A stretch of DNA of 64,000 bases from Istiophorus platypterus (GCA_016859345.1 CM029116.1:7354643-7418642); one strand, 5' to 3'. Counted from the stretch's first letter, positions 37,501 through 51,537 are shown. Numbers and translations are program-made. The notes: a model not told the origin generated them from the sequence alone.

Positions 37501-40304
37501 GGGAATAAAGAAATAGGGAGAGGTGAGCACCTGTTGTTCAAAAATCAGCTTACAGGCCTGTGTTTGTGTGTGAGTGAGTGAGACCAGTGTTACTTGACCA
37601 GTGACGTGGGCCTGTCAACTCCTATGATATTTTAGCAGTCAGGTCTGGCTACTCCTCAGATCACCTTTCAACAGCTCACACTCCACACCTTCAGGATGGG
37701 GCAGAATAGACTTTGAGCTCCGCATTCGTCTTTTAAGTTGGAAATACTGCTCTGTGATCCCTCAGGAAATAAAATGATTCACAGCCGCTTTAAATTCTGG
37801 GGCCACAATGGTTAATACCTTAACTTTTTTGTAGAACAGAAGTGGGAGAGAAAATGTCAGCATCAGACAATGCACATGGCTGATTTTGCTGTAAGACCAG
37901 CAGAATGGAGGGGGAGGTAATGCCACTTTTCCCTGTTTTACCTCTGCTTTATTAAGCATCAGCCAAGCATACCCGTGACATTTACAGAGCAGAAAAAAGG
38001 CCTAATGCCTTGATGCTTTTGCCTGGAGAAACAAAGACAGAAGCGGATGAGAGACTATAATAGGAATAGATGATGGTTTAGTGCCAACAGGAAGGTAGCA
38101 GTAAATGGTATGTATATTTCCACATATGATTTATCTTTCCAAACTTCCTTGGCCTCATCATCTTCCTGTCACACAAATACGCACACACAAACTGTCTTTG
38201 CACGACTGTCTATCATTGGCAGTGTCCATGAGGGTGGAATTCAAACACAGGGGGGTGGTTGTACACCTGTGATGGCTGTATAGTGTGAGTTTGTAAGGAG
38301 GTAGGGATGGGGGAGGAGTGGTATGATGAATCAAGCGTGCTGACTACAAGGTAAAGTAAGCGGTCAGGGCCTTCACCTGTCTCACGCACCTGCACTTACA
38401 GAAGACGCACCTGTGCCTACCCCTCTGGGCCCCAGGACACAGATATAATCCTCGCTCTATTCTCTCACTGCCTATGTTTTCCAAACAGCCGATTAAGATT
38501 TTGAGGCAGGCCAGCGGTCAGAAAATGTTGATCTAATTACTGTTATATAATCCCTGACGATTAGATGATAGTGAATGAAACCTCATTGATCAATAGCAAA
38601 TACCCAGCCAGTAGTTATAACCCAAACTGCCCCTGTGTAGGACAGATTACTCGGCTGCAGCAGGGATGTGACAAGCATTCTTATCTCCGCAAAACTTGAT
38701 TATCTTAAGAGCATGCCAAAATGCAGACAGGAAGTCAGGACTGAGCACAACCCAAGCCTGTGATGCCTTAAACATTGCGTATTTTCCTGTTGCATGTTGC
38801 ACTGAAACTTTGTTTTTGGGGACACATCTCATTACTCCATATCTCACTGCCTACACTCTGTCCTCTGATCAGTTGTCTAGCAGCTACCTTATGTTTATGA
38901 TTATGCATACCTGCTTATGATGTACTGTATTTCTAGTATTTATCAGTCATTTTACTACAACATTACTTGTTCTTCTATGCAGTCTGGTAACATACCCTCT
39001 TATTCTTCATTTTCGTGAGTTTTCGCAACAATTGTACCTGTGCCAAGTGTCTGAACCGGTGTCTTGAGAGATGAGGTCAGGCCTGGTAATAAAAATGCAT
39101 GAGCTGTCTCTCAGCGTGAGAAGTTTGTAGATGGACAGCCAGAGAACGACGCATCCGTCACACACAGCAGTGGTCCAGCGCTGCTGTAATGCCGCTCAGT
39201 GTTGGAGCCACTGAATAAGTGTCTTGTTCCACCATCTCTGTACTCATCCTGATCTGTGGATTACACAGTCTTGACAGCTTGGTACCTTTTCTTCCCTGTA
39301 ACTAACTGGGAAATTGAAACCTCTGGAAGAAAAGAGACCCATAAACTATTGCTTACCAAATCAGTGTTTTAGAGTGTAAGATATATAACGTTGAGATCTT
39401 CTGAGGGGATCATCTTTGAACAGACTGATATCTCTGTGCGTGTCAGTGAGGGTATGTTAACATCGTCTCTCTGCTTTATTTATAAGTCCTTATTTGTTAA
39501 TAAGGCATAGCATTCCCTAGTAGAAACCTTTTTTAATAACCTTGTGTGCAAGCAATTTTTCTATGTGCTGATATATGTTGTAATATACTGATACTTATGT
39601 TTACTAAGACTCCCTTATCCAAAAAAATGACTGTCAGGCCAAGCAGCCTTAACTGCATTCTCATTTTAAGATATTTGGAACATAATCACAGTAATACACA
39701 TAATAATTTGATTAGTAATAAGGCCAATATTTCAGTGCTATGGGAATCTGTTCTTTTTATATTCCTGCTGCAAAAACCTGACACCATGTTGCTTTGTAAG
39801 CCAAGACACCATGGCCAGGGGTGAGTTGATTTACTGTATATAATGGCTTCTGGTGAGACTGGCTTTGTGGCTGAAGTCTCAGTGTGGAACGTGGCTTAAG
39901 CCAAGTGTCACAACCATCGCGGCGAACAAGAAGAAAAGCCTTAATCGCATCCTTGAACGTTTGAACTCTCCAGTCTCACTTCCCGGATGGTGATAATTTT
40001 TATCGAAGATCTGCTAACAGACATTTGTCATATAGAGGCCCGGTAACACCAAGCCAGTTGCAGTGTTATGAAATGTATGGGTTTATGTGTGTGACTGTGT
40101 TCATGAGCACTATTCATAACCATCAAAGCCCATTGTTTTTTTGTGTTAGAATGGATATATGGGCCTGAGAAAATTGAATGAGTCCTTCATCTACTTACTG
40201 TTGGCACCCCTGACCCTGTAGCCCCAAGCAAGACTGGATGAAGCGTCCCATGGAATAGAAATTTAATAAATCTCATTCTGACTTGCTATGCTACACCTTA
40301 AAAA

Positions 40305-40326
40305 ACACACACACACACACACACAC
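40305..40326. repeat. (AC)11 microsatellite
   Basis: Eleven AC units in intron 1. Confidence 0.95.
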
Positions 40327-43300
40327 ATTTGATTACCTTGCACTGCTCTCTGAGTCCATCATGCGAATGGATTGTGGTCACAGCTCTTATTCTTCATGTT
40401 CACATGTGAGGCTAAAGGCCACTGGAGGGGCTGGATTTGGTGACTGCCCTCGTTCACATGCGGGGACACTGCAATGTGCTCCCTACAGGTCAGCATCCAC
40501 AGCACACACACCCCCCCCTCGCCTTCATTTCTAAAACAATAAAGCACTTATTTATTTCTTCCTGTTCAATCTACAGGGGCAGCTCAGAAATGCAGGTAAA
40601 GAGATTACAATGCTTGAGGGAGAATCAATGCCATTCATTTCATTGCACTCCCCTCAGTAAGAACTGTTTAGAGTAGCCCACGCCTGAAAGTAGGGAATTG
40701 GTGATGTGATGTTTGAGACCAGCTGTGTCTACCTTCACATACAAACCACATACACATGCAGACATGTACCTTGAGAACAGCATCATAAACACCATGGATT
40801 GCTTATCTGATTTTATAGCTCATTTGCAAAGATGAAATTGTGTTCTACCCCCATAGTTTTTAACTGATGAGCACTGCTTGACTGGAGCAAGTGGACATTA
40901 AGTTAACTCAAGGGCTTCCCTGCAGATGTCCTATGTAGAGGACAAGAAAGGGGAGACAAATAATCATTCAGTTCGACCTTTTCATTTTTACGACTTGCTC
41001 TGGGATTTGAATCAATGATTTACCACACACAAGCACACATTTCTGTAATCAGTGCAAAGCAGAGGCAGGTAAGTAAGTAAATGGCCGAGTGCATACATAT
41101 CAGAATGATCTGCAGAGAAAGAGAGAAGGATGAAGAAGGTGGGGTGGTGCTGCGAGCTACATGCTTGAGTGGTCCTGGCATCGGAAATCATTTAATCTGC
41201 ATCACACGCTTTAGTGTCCCTACTGGTGTCCTGACCCCACAGAGCTGATGCTCTACTCCTTACATTAATCAGCTATTTATAGAGAGCAAACAGACCCCGT
41301 ATCAACACATCACACTTCACCGAAAACAGGCCTAAACTGTTCCAATGACTCCCTCCTTTACCCCCTTTTCTCTCTTGTTTCTAGTCAGCATTCTCTGCCT
41401 CTTATGAGGCATGCCATTTGCTGAAAAAGAGATAACATCAACCTTTCTGTTCATTGCATCTGATAGCAGAATGAAGAGTGAGAATGATAGTAGTTTGGGG
41501 AAAAAAACAAGGTGGAATCTGCTTGAAATGCAATACGAATCAGCCTTTTACAGCAAAATCAGATATTCCATTTCCCACAGTTATCTATTTATATATTCCA
41601 ACTGCACGGGGGAGAGGGCAAATACACAGATTCAGAGTCAATATGACCCCACCACTCCACTGCCTGAAATACACTCAGAGCAGAATTCTATCTGATATTT
41701 GTTGGAGGAAAGCATGGATGAAAGTGAGAAGTTGAGAGCAGCTCCTAGAATTACCCTTGTGTTTGCTTTCAGAGTATAGATCTTAGCTGTAGAAGAGGGG
41801 GGGGGCAATATGTAGAGCACTGAGGTGGAACAGAACCCGTCATGTGAGCTAGCTAGCAGGCTAAAACCCCCTCCCTCTCTTGGAACAGAATATGAAGCGG
41901 AAGAATCTGCTCTGCACCTGTGATTACCCTTCATTTCACTTTTTTTGTATTCACTGGCATGATTTTGCTGTGTATCCCAGGCCATGTCTAGTGGATGGCT
42001 TTATGCAGTTGGCCTGGATAGACTCCAGCCGATACAGCAGGTCGTTGTTAGTGACACCTCAGCGAGATGAGCTGGGTGTCTGGCAGTGGGTTGTACTGAC
42101 AGCCCACTGTAAAGAAGATGAATCTCATGTGCAGACCAGGCTGCTTGCAAGTGTCATGGCTGGCCAATGCAGAGGCCTGGATGGCCAGTAACATCATTCT
42201 GTCGCTACCCCCGGTTTCCCCCTGCTGCTCTCATATTTCCCTTCTGATGACATGATGGATATGACTCCGTCACCCTCACAGCGAGGGTAGGATGTAACAG
42301 GACAGGGAGCAAGTGAAGGAGACAGAGAGATATCAGGAGGGAAAGGCAGAGATATATAGAGAGAAGGAGATGGAGCGGGAGGTTGATGAGAAGTTTCGAG
42401 AATATATTTCAGAATGGACAGTACGGATCTAATGCATAATTCATTCCCTCTGAAATTTCTTTGAGGCTTTTCATTTATTTATTTTTCTCTAACTTTATAT
42501 TCGCTCAGTTTGCTGTTTTTCCAGCACTTTCTACCTGAAATGCCTCTGCCATTTCAGTCTCCATATTACAATGTTACTGCGCCATGTCTTGGACCTTGGT
42601 TTTTATGTTTGATGTTTTATGGAGACTCAGTGACTGGAACTTTTTGCCTTGGTCCAAGGTTGCCATTGGTTACCTGTCATCAGCACATGTCTGTTGGCCG
42701 AATAACTAATATCTCTTTGGGGAGCCCTTCCTTTTATGCTCTGGCTGAGACTGGTGTCGGTATTGATTCAGTTGGTGGTCTAGAATTTCTCCTGGGAGCT
42801 AATAAAAATAATTACAAAAAGATCATCAAAGGCCTGACCTTCTGTTGCACATATGAATAAATATGGGACAAAGATAATAGATAAAAGGACCCCTTCTATG
42901 TGTGTGGTCAGTGGAATATGAGGGTCAATGAGCTGTTGTGATAGTTAAAGTGATGTTTTTTTCTGGATTTAACTACTAAGTTTAAGCTATTTTCTATATA
43001 AATGTGTGTTAAACCTTTACTGTATATGGATTGAGTTATATTTCAGTGGTGAATTTGAAGTTTGATATGCTTTTTGGAAAATAGAAAAAAAAAAACAAAG
43101 ACCATGAAAACATGCTAAAAAACTGCACATTTCTTGGATTTCAGTGAAGCTGACATAAGTAGCCTGAAAGAAAAGGCAGAAAAGAATCTGCTTCTGCCTC
43201 AGTAATCCCTCTCTGATTTCATTCTCTGTCTGTGCGCCTGTTTGTTTGTTCTCTGGTTCCTTCTTTCCTCCTGGAGTGGATGACTGCACAGCAGTGGTGA

Positions 43301-45299
43301 AAAGTAATGGTGGTGTTATTGCAGACAGGGGGAAACATAGCATTTTGATTGGAGCGTGTGCCCTGAGACCCAGTGAAGTGCACTCGCCTCAGCTCAGAGA
43401 GCACTTGATTGCACAGCACCAATGATCGCATTAAAAGGGCAACAGAAAGACCATTTACCGTAAAGAGAGTGAGAAAGGGGGCCCAATAGGAAGCTGAAAA
43501 TTGACTTTCACTTCTGCGAGATCGGTCTTATGGCTGGATGGTGGGGATATACATGATGTTTCTTATTTGAGCATTCTTTACAGCGCACATTCAGGGGCAT
43601 CATAAGCACATGGGAGCCACATGATGGTGCAGGAAAAGATATACACATATTCAGGTATAAACATTGTAATGTTTGAAAGTGAAACAACAGGCAAAGTTAA
43701 TATGTTCAGGTTATTTGGTATCAAGATCGATGAACTTGTTTTTAAAGCATATTCCATGGCATATAGAGGTGCTTTTAACCTCTCCTCCCTCTACACCTGT
43801 CTACCTTCACTCAGGAAGGACAATGACCAGTAACGCCTGGCCCTCTGTGTGCCCGGCTCCGATTTTTCTGGCAGTGAAAGGACAATTGTAGAGGCATCTG
43901 CTGTGTTCATTTCCACAGGAAAGGGGAGAGCAGATGGAGACTCAAGGTTTAAGTGATTAGAAGGCAGTAGATTGGAATACAAATTGGATTTAAAGAAATT
44001 AGACTGATATAAATTGAATGGAGTCACCGCAGTTTAGTGCTGTGCATGCGCATTGGCCTTAGTGGAAAGCCACTGCAGGGCCTGTGGATTATGGGGGAAG
44101 CAGATGCTCCAGTGAGATAAGAATAAATGTGCATTTGACACTCCATCCAAGGGAGATGGGGGTCTTCATGTCTGTCCTTTATCTTGCCCTCCATTTATCA
44201 ATGTCACAGTGTTAATTACTGCTTCATTTATTAAGCCACTAACTGCCAGAATACAAACTTGCCCCTCTGCCCCTTCTCTGACAGGGAAACTGGCTGCTGG
44301 CTAGGTTACTGGCACCTACCACTGGTGAAAGAGATTGGGTAGAAACTTGCCAGCGGGATACTGTAGGTTTTTTTTCCACCACCAATAACCCATCTTCAGT
44401 TTTCCACATTATGCCAATGAGATTAGATCTTGCGCCGCCGTAGCAGGATAACGGCACTCCCTCTGCTACAAACCCCGGTCTGATGCCCCACTTAGAGCAA
44501 GACACTAGGCTTGATGACTAATCAATGACAGGGAAATGAAGGGAATTAGCCCAAATTAGGAAGAAAAGAGAACAGACTCCCTCCTGTTAAGGGGTCAATA
44601 TGCCACCGTCTGATGCCTGATCCGTGTTAAGGCAAATGATGGACTATTGTGCATTTACACAGTGTAATTTAATGTGTTTGCATGATTTTTTTAATGTTTG
44701 TATACACATTTGCTAGACACAGAGTCTTTGAAGTGAGTTTTGTGCTGATCAGTGGGTTTCTACCGGCCTCCCTTTTGCCTGCAGACTCTTGGACAGAGGA
44801 GACTGGGGTACAGCTTGTCCCGGTTTCCCTTGGGAGATTCCAGTATAAGGGGTAGTGGAACATGTGCAAGGCCAGCCAAACAAAGACCTGGAACCTCCTA
44901 TTTTGCCCTCATCCTATGTCAAAATTAGCCCTTACATAAGCACAAAGGCATACGTGCTACACTGCTCCTCTTTACCACAGGCATCAGCCTATTACCCAAC
45001 TGCACTGCCCCGGGGAAGGGCACAGTCGTCAACTAAGCTCAATCACAGCCACACCTGCAACAACTAATTTTAAGACAAAAGAGCCCGGCACTAGATTTAA
45101 TCCAACACTGACTGGTTAACAACTGAATCAGTAATTGATGTGTATTGGATTTGGTGCAAAAGAAAGTCTATAAAGAAGGGGCTGTTGGAAAAGTTTGCCT
45201 TATTCACCCTTCCTTTTACAGTTTCTTTAGTTATTTTATGCTGGATCAAATTCTTTAATAGTTGCATGGTTCCCATGACCTTTGTGATGTAAATGTGTG

Positions 45300-45304
<5 letters not shown>

Positions 45305-45380
<76 letters not shown>
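45305..45380. repeat. (GT)38 microsatellite
   Basis: The longest simple repeat in the window: about 38 uninterrupted GT units in intron 1, 1.4 kb before exon 2. Alternating purine-pyrimidine DNA of this length favours Z-DNA and is expected to be highly polymorphic. Confidence 0.98.
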
Positions 45381-45382
<2 letters not shown>

Positions 45383-46389
45383 CTTACATCATCTTATCTC
45401 CACGGTCAAGACCTGGTCACAGACACACTGAGCCCTCTGACTTGGGGCCCATTATCTTAGCTGCCAGACCCCGGGAGCTCACCCACTGCAAGCCCTAATA
45501 AAAAGGAGTGGGCCACGGTTTTCAGCCACAGGGGATTAGCAGTTTGACATTTGTCTGGTCCCTGGCATTCATATTCACATCACATTGGCACTTCTACAAC
45601 AGTAAACCCCATAGTTATACTTGTTTGCACCCCACTGAAAGTCAAATATATAATTTGGGTGTGTGTATAGTTCAGATGTAAGTGGACTGTATGCTTCCAT
45701 TCATGGTCCCAAATGCCCACAAGCCCTTGCATATAGCGTTTAGAAGAGCAGATGGCTGCTTTTGACTAGCCTGAAATGGTGATTAAAGGGTTCAATATAT
45801 GTTTTTTTACATGCTTCAAGCCCATGACAAGCTTAGGTAATTGTAAGTTAGAGTGCTCGATTCATTTTCAATTGCTAGTTTGGGTCCAGGTAGTATTGGC
45901 AGCAAGCTGAGAAATATAGCCCAGATGTCTCTCTCCTCAGCGCTGCTTTTTGGCACCTGATTCTGAATTAATAGTAGTAGACACCTGGTGAAAATGTGGA
46001 GAAGTTTGGTCAAATTTTATCAGAGGGCTGGCTTTTTTCATAGTTTCTCCAAGCTGTTTTGTTGCTGCACTTGCATTTGCCTCATTTTAAGTAGGATTGC
46101 TGCTATATAAAGGCAGTCCATTAAAACGATCTTTCTATCCCTCACATAACACATTGTTAACTTTTAAAGGCATACTTAAACACAAGATGTTGCTTAGTAG
46201 TCTGTAGCTGAATTTGCATTTAAGGTCAAATATGCATAGATACTGAAGCTGTATCAACTTCTAGAGATATTTTGGACAGCAGTTTTCCTCAGAGGCATGC
46301 AGATCCTTTGATACAAAAAGACTTTGAAGTAAAAAAAGTAGCAGTGGATTTGTTTATTTGGCCATTTATTGCAGTGGATTCAAGTTTAG

Positions 46390-46470
46390 TTATAAAGCCC
46401 AATATCACAAATTTGCCTGAGGGGCTTTACTGTCTGAACATATCACACCCTCAATCCTTAATAATGGTTA
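46390..46470 (+). repeat. Possible fragment of a dispersed fish repeat
   Basis: The phrase ataaagcccaatatcacaaa, followed by tttgcctgaggggctttactgtctg and a cacaccctcaatcctta tail, resembles an interspersed sequence I remember from percomorph fish genomes, in which 'cccaatatcacaaatttgcct' precedes 'gggctttaca'. I cannot name the family. It ends about 320 bases upstream of exon 2. Confidence 0.4.
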
Positions 46471-46792
46471 CTGTTTCTCTATTATTTTAATGACATAGTT
46501 TATGCTATTGTGTATTACATTGCTGCATCTGAGCCCCATTCCATAGCTGCTTCTGTGGGATCCAGACCTCTAAGCTAAATGGTTTAATCAGTCGGTTGCT
46601 ATAAGTTGGGTCTATTAGTTTAACCACTACCATCCCAATATTTTCTAGACAGTTTTGCTTCTGGTATCTGTGTTTATGGAAGAGGGTAATGACATGAGAA
46701 AGTATGTTTGTTGAAAACATGGAACAGAAACCTGGCCTTTAATCTCTTTTCTGTTCCACTGTTATTAATTGTGTCCCTTGTTTTTCCTCCAG

Positions 46793-47119
46793 GATCCCGT
46801 CTGCGCCAGGAGGACTCCCCACCCCGGATTGTGGAGCACCCCTCTGACCTGATTGTATCCAAAGGGGAGCCCGCCACTCTCAACTGTAAGGCAGAGGGGC
46901 GGCCAACCCCGACAGTGGAGTGGTACAAGGATGGAGAACGGGTGGAGACGGACAAAGATGACCCACGTTCTCACCGCATGCTGCTGCCCAGTGGCTCGCT
47001 TTTCTTCCTACGCATTGTTCATGGACGACGGAGCAAACCTGACGAGGGAGCGTATGTCTGCGTGGCCCGGAACTACCTGGGAGAAGCCGTCAGCCGCAAC
47101 GCATCTTTGGAAGTAGCAT
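46793..47119 (+). CDS. robo2: robo2 exon 2: first Ig domain of roundabout receptor (partial gene)
   Basis: Roundabout proteins are neuronal receptors for Slit ligands that drive axon repulsion and midline guidance. Ig1 is the main Slit-binding domain. The exon starts with GA completing Gly19, then SRLRQEDSPPRIVEHPSD, the conserved start of mature vertebrate Robo. The Ig fold is complete: Cys50 (TLNCKAEG), Trp62 (EWYKDGE), the DEGAYVC tyrosine corner with Cys108, and an N-glycosylation sequon at Asn121 (NAS). The acceptor is a pyrimidine tract ending CCTCCAG|GA and the donor is GCAT|GTGAGT. ROBO2 is preferred over ROBO1 because of GRRSKPDEG and EAVSRNAS (ROBO1 as recalled has GRKSRPDEG and EAVSHNAS). 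The leftover phase-1 base T also fits Leu, as in ROBO2 'VALL', and not Ile, as in ROBO1 'VAIL'. Some positions (SDLIVSKGEPAT) are ROBO1-like. The mammalian Phe in EDFPPR is Ser here. The remaining exons lie outside the window. Confidence 0.93.
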
Positions 47120-50100
47120 GTGAGTCAGGACTTGGTCTCCTCTTTCTTCTTTTGCTGAAATTATTTAGCTTATATAATTCAAAAAGTAATTTGGCTAGAT
47201 TATGATGATGATTCCAAATGACAGGAACTGGATTTGCATTCCGCATTGGATGTGTATGTAAATAATATTTGAACATTTCCTGTCAACACTACACAATCTT
47301 TTTTTTCCCCTTTTTAAAAATAGTGGAAAATTACATTGTCTTTGGTGTAGGGAATGGCAGGAAACAAATCAACTTTTGATCTGGGGAAACTGTAATAACA
47401 CTAATTTTAAGGTTGATTTCATTTTTTTTTCTGTGTTTTCTATTCAGAAACACTGTAATAGTTTCCTGTAGGTCTAAGAGCGACAGTTAAGCTCTACTGT
47501 GGTCTCACAATGAGTGGGATTGTTGTGATAATGAGTTGTACAGAATGAGTTTTTTCAACAAAAGACAGAGATAAATTTCAGATATTCTCAGCTCAAAGGA
47601 GTTTTGTTGAATTTGTCTGTAGACCTAGTTGGTCATAAAGGTACTGTCAGGTTATATGAAAAGGGGTATGATTGTAAGGCAGACATGGGTCTCTCAAAGG
47701 TGGGGGTGGGGCTTGGGGGGTAGTATGACAGGCTCAGATCAAAGTCCTGATGGACATTTGACACAGGCCTCCTTGGACTGTGATGGTGAACATTGACAGG
47801 CAGAACCTGAGCTGTGGGTCAAATTACCTTTGAAGATGACCCCCCCCCCTCCCCAGCAGGCTCCGACTGGGCTTCCTTTGGGGCACCTCCGAAAGACCTC
47901 GAACTGCCCATAAGGTGGAGCGGAAAGTCTCCATGCCTTTATTTTGTTTTAACTGGGATTGCCTTTGGTTTTATAGCCCTGCATTTCAAACAACAGCTCC
48001 CATTATTACATGTGTTTAAAGTGGTGTTCACAGATTTTTTTGGATGCTTCTCTTGATCCATATGACTCCGCATATTCCGAGAGGGAGACTGTAGTTGAGA
48101 CTGAGTTAGCTGTAATTATCTTCTACCAGTAATTTAGAAAAATGCCAAGATCCCATTCTCTTTGGTAAACATAAAAAAAGCAAACTTTTACTAATTAAAT
48201 GTTTGACAACTTTTGAACCAAAGAGACAACAGAGAGAATATCTTCCATAGTGTAAAAAATTATGTGTATTTCTAGTATGACTACAATGGGTAGTTGATTT
48301 GTGATTGGGAAATGGAGTTTTGTTTGTTGGGGAAGGAGGAGGAGGGGCTTGGCCTCTGCCTCTGATCCAGTCCCCTGCCTCCCTGAGGGTCTTCCAGCAG
48401 CCCCCAGGTGCTAACTGAGTGACAGCAGCTTGATCTATCGATTGCTGTAAGAGGGCTCTCCCAGTCTAGAGGAAAATTCATGAAAAATTGATGAAGTCTC
48501 CAGATTATCTTATTTTTCCCTTTTCACAGTGTTTCTTTGCCTTTCTCTTAAGGCTCTCTCTCATGTAATATGGGTTGTGCAATGGAGGGAGTTGAATAGG
48601 GGCATTGACTACTTGAATGGCTTAAAGGTGAGGGGTGAGAGGTCAGGAGGCCAGGAGACGTGGGGATAAGGAAGACCTAGCATGGTAAAGAAATAAGAAC
48701 ACACATATGATGGGCATTACCAGGCCGCTTTCTGAGTCAACAAGGATCCAGAGCTGTACCTTTTATCAATACAGCTGTAAAATACCATTTGAAAAAACAA
48801 AAGAAAAGAAAAAAAGTACACCCCCAGCTCCCATTTAGGCAACAAGTTTGATTCCGGCTCTACTTTTGCCACCACACAGTGCTCCATCATCACTTTTATT
48901 GGAGTGTCAGGACAAATATAGATATTACCAAATACCCTACTGAGCAAGAATACCTTATAATGTATCCCTTGTAGCATTGGGCTAATATACTGGTCACTTG
49001 ACATGCACCAAGATGGAGCTGAAAATGCTCCAGGGTTTAGCAGATTTCTTCTTCTTTGTTTGTATTTTTTAATGGAATAGAAATAACTGTGTGACATCTT
49101 GGCATTTAGTTAGTCATCTAACTGTACTCTGTGAGTCATATTTCACCTTCTACTTTTCTGTACCAACACAGAATAATACAGCAAACAGCCAACCAAGACC
49201 ATCTTCTGTGGATCTCCACAGGCAAAATATGCTGTTGCCTGGGATGCAACTGCCACCAGGGGGACACCAAACTAACTCTTAGACCAGACTTACTCCCTAT
49301 CTACATGTAATTGTTCATTTAAGTGAAGTCACATGATCCAGTTCTATTTATAGGTAAACCAGTAAAGGCAGTACACTACCTCAAGCAGTTTTTAGATATT
49401 TACCTGACCTAACCTGACCTGAGACACTGAGTGAAATGAAGCGTGGGTGTGGGTACATTTCAACAGGGACAGTTGTAATATTGCTCGATTATGGAGTGCA
49501 ATAAAGTTTTAGTAAAGTCAGATAATTTTTAATATCTATTATTTTATTATGAGCAGATCAAAGCCCTTGGAGGCACTTTACAGAAAATAAAGGAGGTGAG
49601 GAGAAGAAAAGGAGTTTTAAATATGCTGATAGGATATTATATTAAGACATTAAGGACTTTTTGCAATTTTAATGAAAAGTAGTCTCAAGGATATTAAGTA
49701 GGAATGTCCTGAAGCTGATCTGCAGGATTGGTGTCTGAACCAAACATAGTATATCCCGTCCCTCACTCTCTCTTAAATATATACCTTAGTATTAGTCCTC
49801 TTTATTAGTCTTTAAAATGCACAGTGATTAACAGACCAAATAATTGTTTCACTTCTTTTTTTAATATATATGTAAATCACAAAGTATTTCCCAACAATAA
49901 AAAATGAGGTGATGATCAATTATATATAAATTTTACAGATGTGACCATCTGCAGATAATTTTCTTCGATTAATTTTTTGTTTTTGCTAAAGTTAGGCTTT
50001 CATCGACCCAAAAGACGAGGGTGGGCTATTTTCTGGTGCACTCCGTGCCTGGTTTGTTTTGGGCCCTGGCCTTTCTCAGGTTTCTCTGAACCAGGAATCG

Positions 50101-50327
50101 GGGGTGGGGGTGGGGGGGTCTTGGGGAGTAGAAACGGGTGGGGTGCAAAATCCCACTGCAGTGGCTTAACGCAGTGATTAGTATTATCAGGGCCTGACAT
50201 CCGTCTTGTGATTGTAATGCCAAAGCTAAGCACACAAGAAGCAGCAGAATTTAAATCTATATCCATGTTGTACCGGGTTTGTGTTTATGATATGTTTTGC
50301 CCCCACCCATACACACATACAGCTACA

Positions 50328-50359
50328 CCTCCTTCTCTCCTTCCCTCCCTCCCTCCCTC
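50328..50359. repeat. Pyrimidine tract with (CCCT)4
   Basis: A C/T-only stretch ending in four CCCT units. The other strand is AGGG-rich. Confidence 0.85.
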
Positions 50360-51495
50360 ATATTGAACACACCTTTGCCCCCTTCCGTTCACGAGTGGTT
50401 GAGCAGGACCCCGGTGAGATAATTGAATTGCTGCTCTGAGGCAGATTGAACTCAGTGTCCACTGAGCAGAGTGGCGCTGCTGCATGCTGGACATCAAGCT
50501 GGGCAGCGCTCACCACTCTGTTAGAGGAGGAAAGGTGGGATGGAGAGGAAGAGGGGAAAGTGGCCTCTCAGAGGAGCCTCTGCATTATTAATGTGGGCCA
50601 GATTCGGGGGGGACTTACGAATTTACTGGGCTTAGTCCTCCGACCATGCCTCCTTTAAGTGTTAGATGTTGAGCACACATTGTTCACAAATGGATGGACA
50701 AGAGCATGAACTGCCTTGTGTTATCAAAGTCAATGGTGCATGTGCAGAGTGAGAGGATAATGCTCAGACCTCACTTTGCTGCATTTGGGAAGAGATTTCA
50801 TTATAGCTGTTGTTCACTGTCCTGTTCTTCAGAGGGCAGGGGAGTTGTAAACATATCGCCTAGAGGGTATCTGAGCAGTCCTCTTTGTAATCTTAGTCCT
50901 CCTCTGATGCACTCCAAAAGTGACTGCAGGCCAGCTCCTCGGGATAGATATGCTGCATATAAGACGGGATGTGCCCCCTTTTCTCTTTTCAGAATAAACT
51001 AGGTCAATGAGCAGGTTCATAAATCATTGTGAAGCCTGTGTCAAAAGTGCTAGCTGCAGCCACTGCTGCTGAATAAATTGCTAGCACTGCGTATATCTGT
51101 GTATATGTAAGTGTGACAAGGCATACCTGGGGCGATACGCTCCCAAGGAAAATGTTAATTAGCCCCATCTTTTCAGGTGGATGGGTTGCATGCGTGCAGA
51201 GCGCTCCTGATACAAGCAGGTAGGATGAACAGTTGCACTTTTAATTGACTTTCGAATGTGGCTCAGGCCCTTTGAAGTGTATCTGTTTGTATGTGAATTA
51301 AGTGTATGTAATTGTCTGCAGGGAGAGGCGTAGCGAAGAATTGAAAACACAGAGCCATATTTTGTATATCAGTCCAATTCAGATGGGCTTCAGTGGCACA
51401 GGAAACAAGCATACAAACATTTACATTGCCGAAGCAAGTGTGAAATAACACTACCATAAATTAATGCGTGTATTTGTTGTGTGTATATTTTTATT

Positions 51496-51535
<40 letters not shown>
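51496..51535. repeat. Compound (TA)n(TG)n microsatellite
   Basis: About seven TA units pass directly into twelve GT units. This pattern is typical of replication-slippage repeats in fish. Confidence 0.95.

Positions 51536-51537
<2 letters not shown>

Larger units (their letters stand above)
34354..46792 (+). other. robo2: robo2 intron 1
   Basis: This 12.4-kb intron is bounded by GTAAGT at 34354 and a pyrimidine tract ending CTCCAG at 46792. A plausible branch region (ttattaat, about 46771-46778) lies about 15-20 bases before the acceptor. The sequence is AT-rich and without credible exons: all reading frames are short and low in complexity. It contains a T25 run (34484-34508), AC and long GT microsatellites, a possible dispersed fish repeat near 46390-46470, and a few non-repetitive stretches that could be conserved regulatory elements. 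Confidence 0.85.

Noticed and set aside
45262..45498. Val-Cys repeat protein
   Set aside because: It is a direct translation of the (GT)38 microsatellite.
46708..46792. Extension of exon 2 upstream to an in-frame ATG at 46708
   Set aside because: The reading frame is open across the splice acceptor, but the added residues come from intron sequence with a branch region and pyrimidine tract, and conserved Robo sequence begins exactly after the AG. An alternative start there is possible but not supported.
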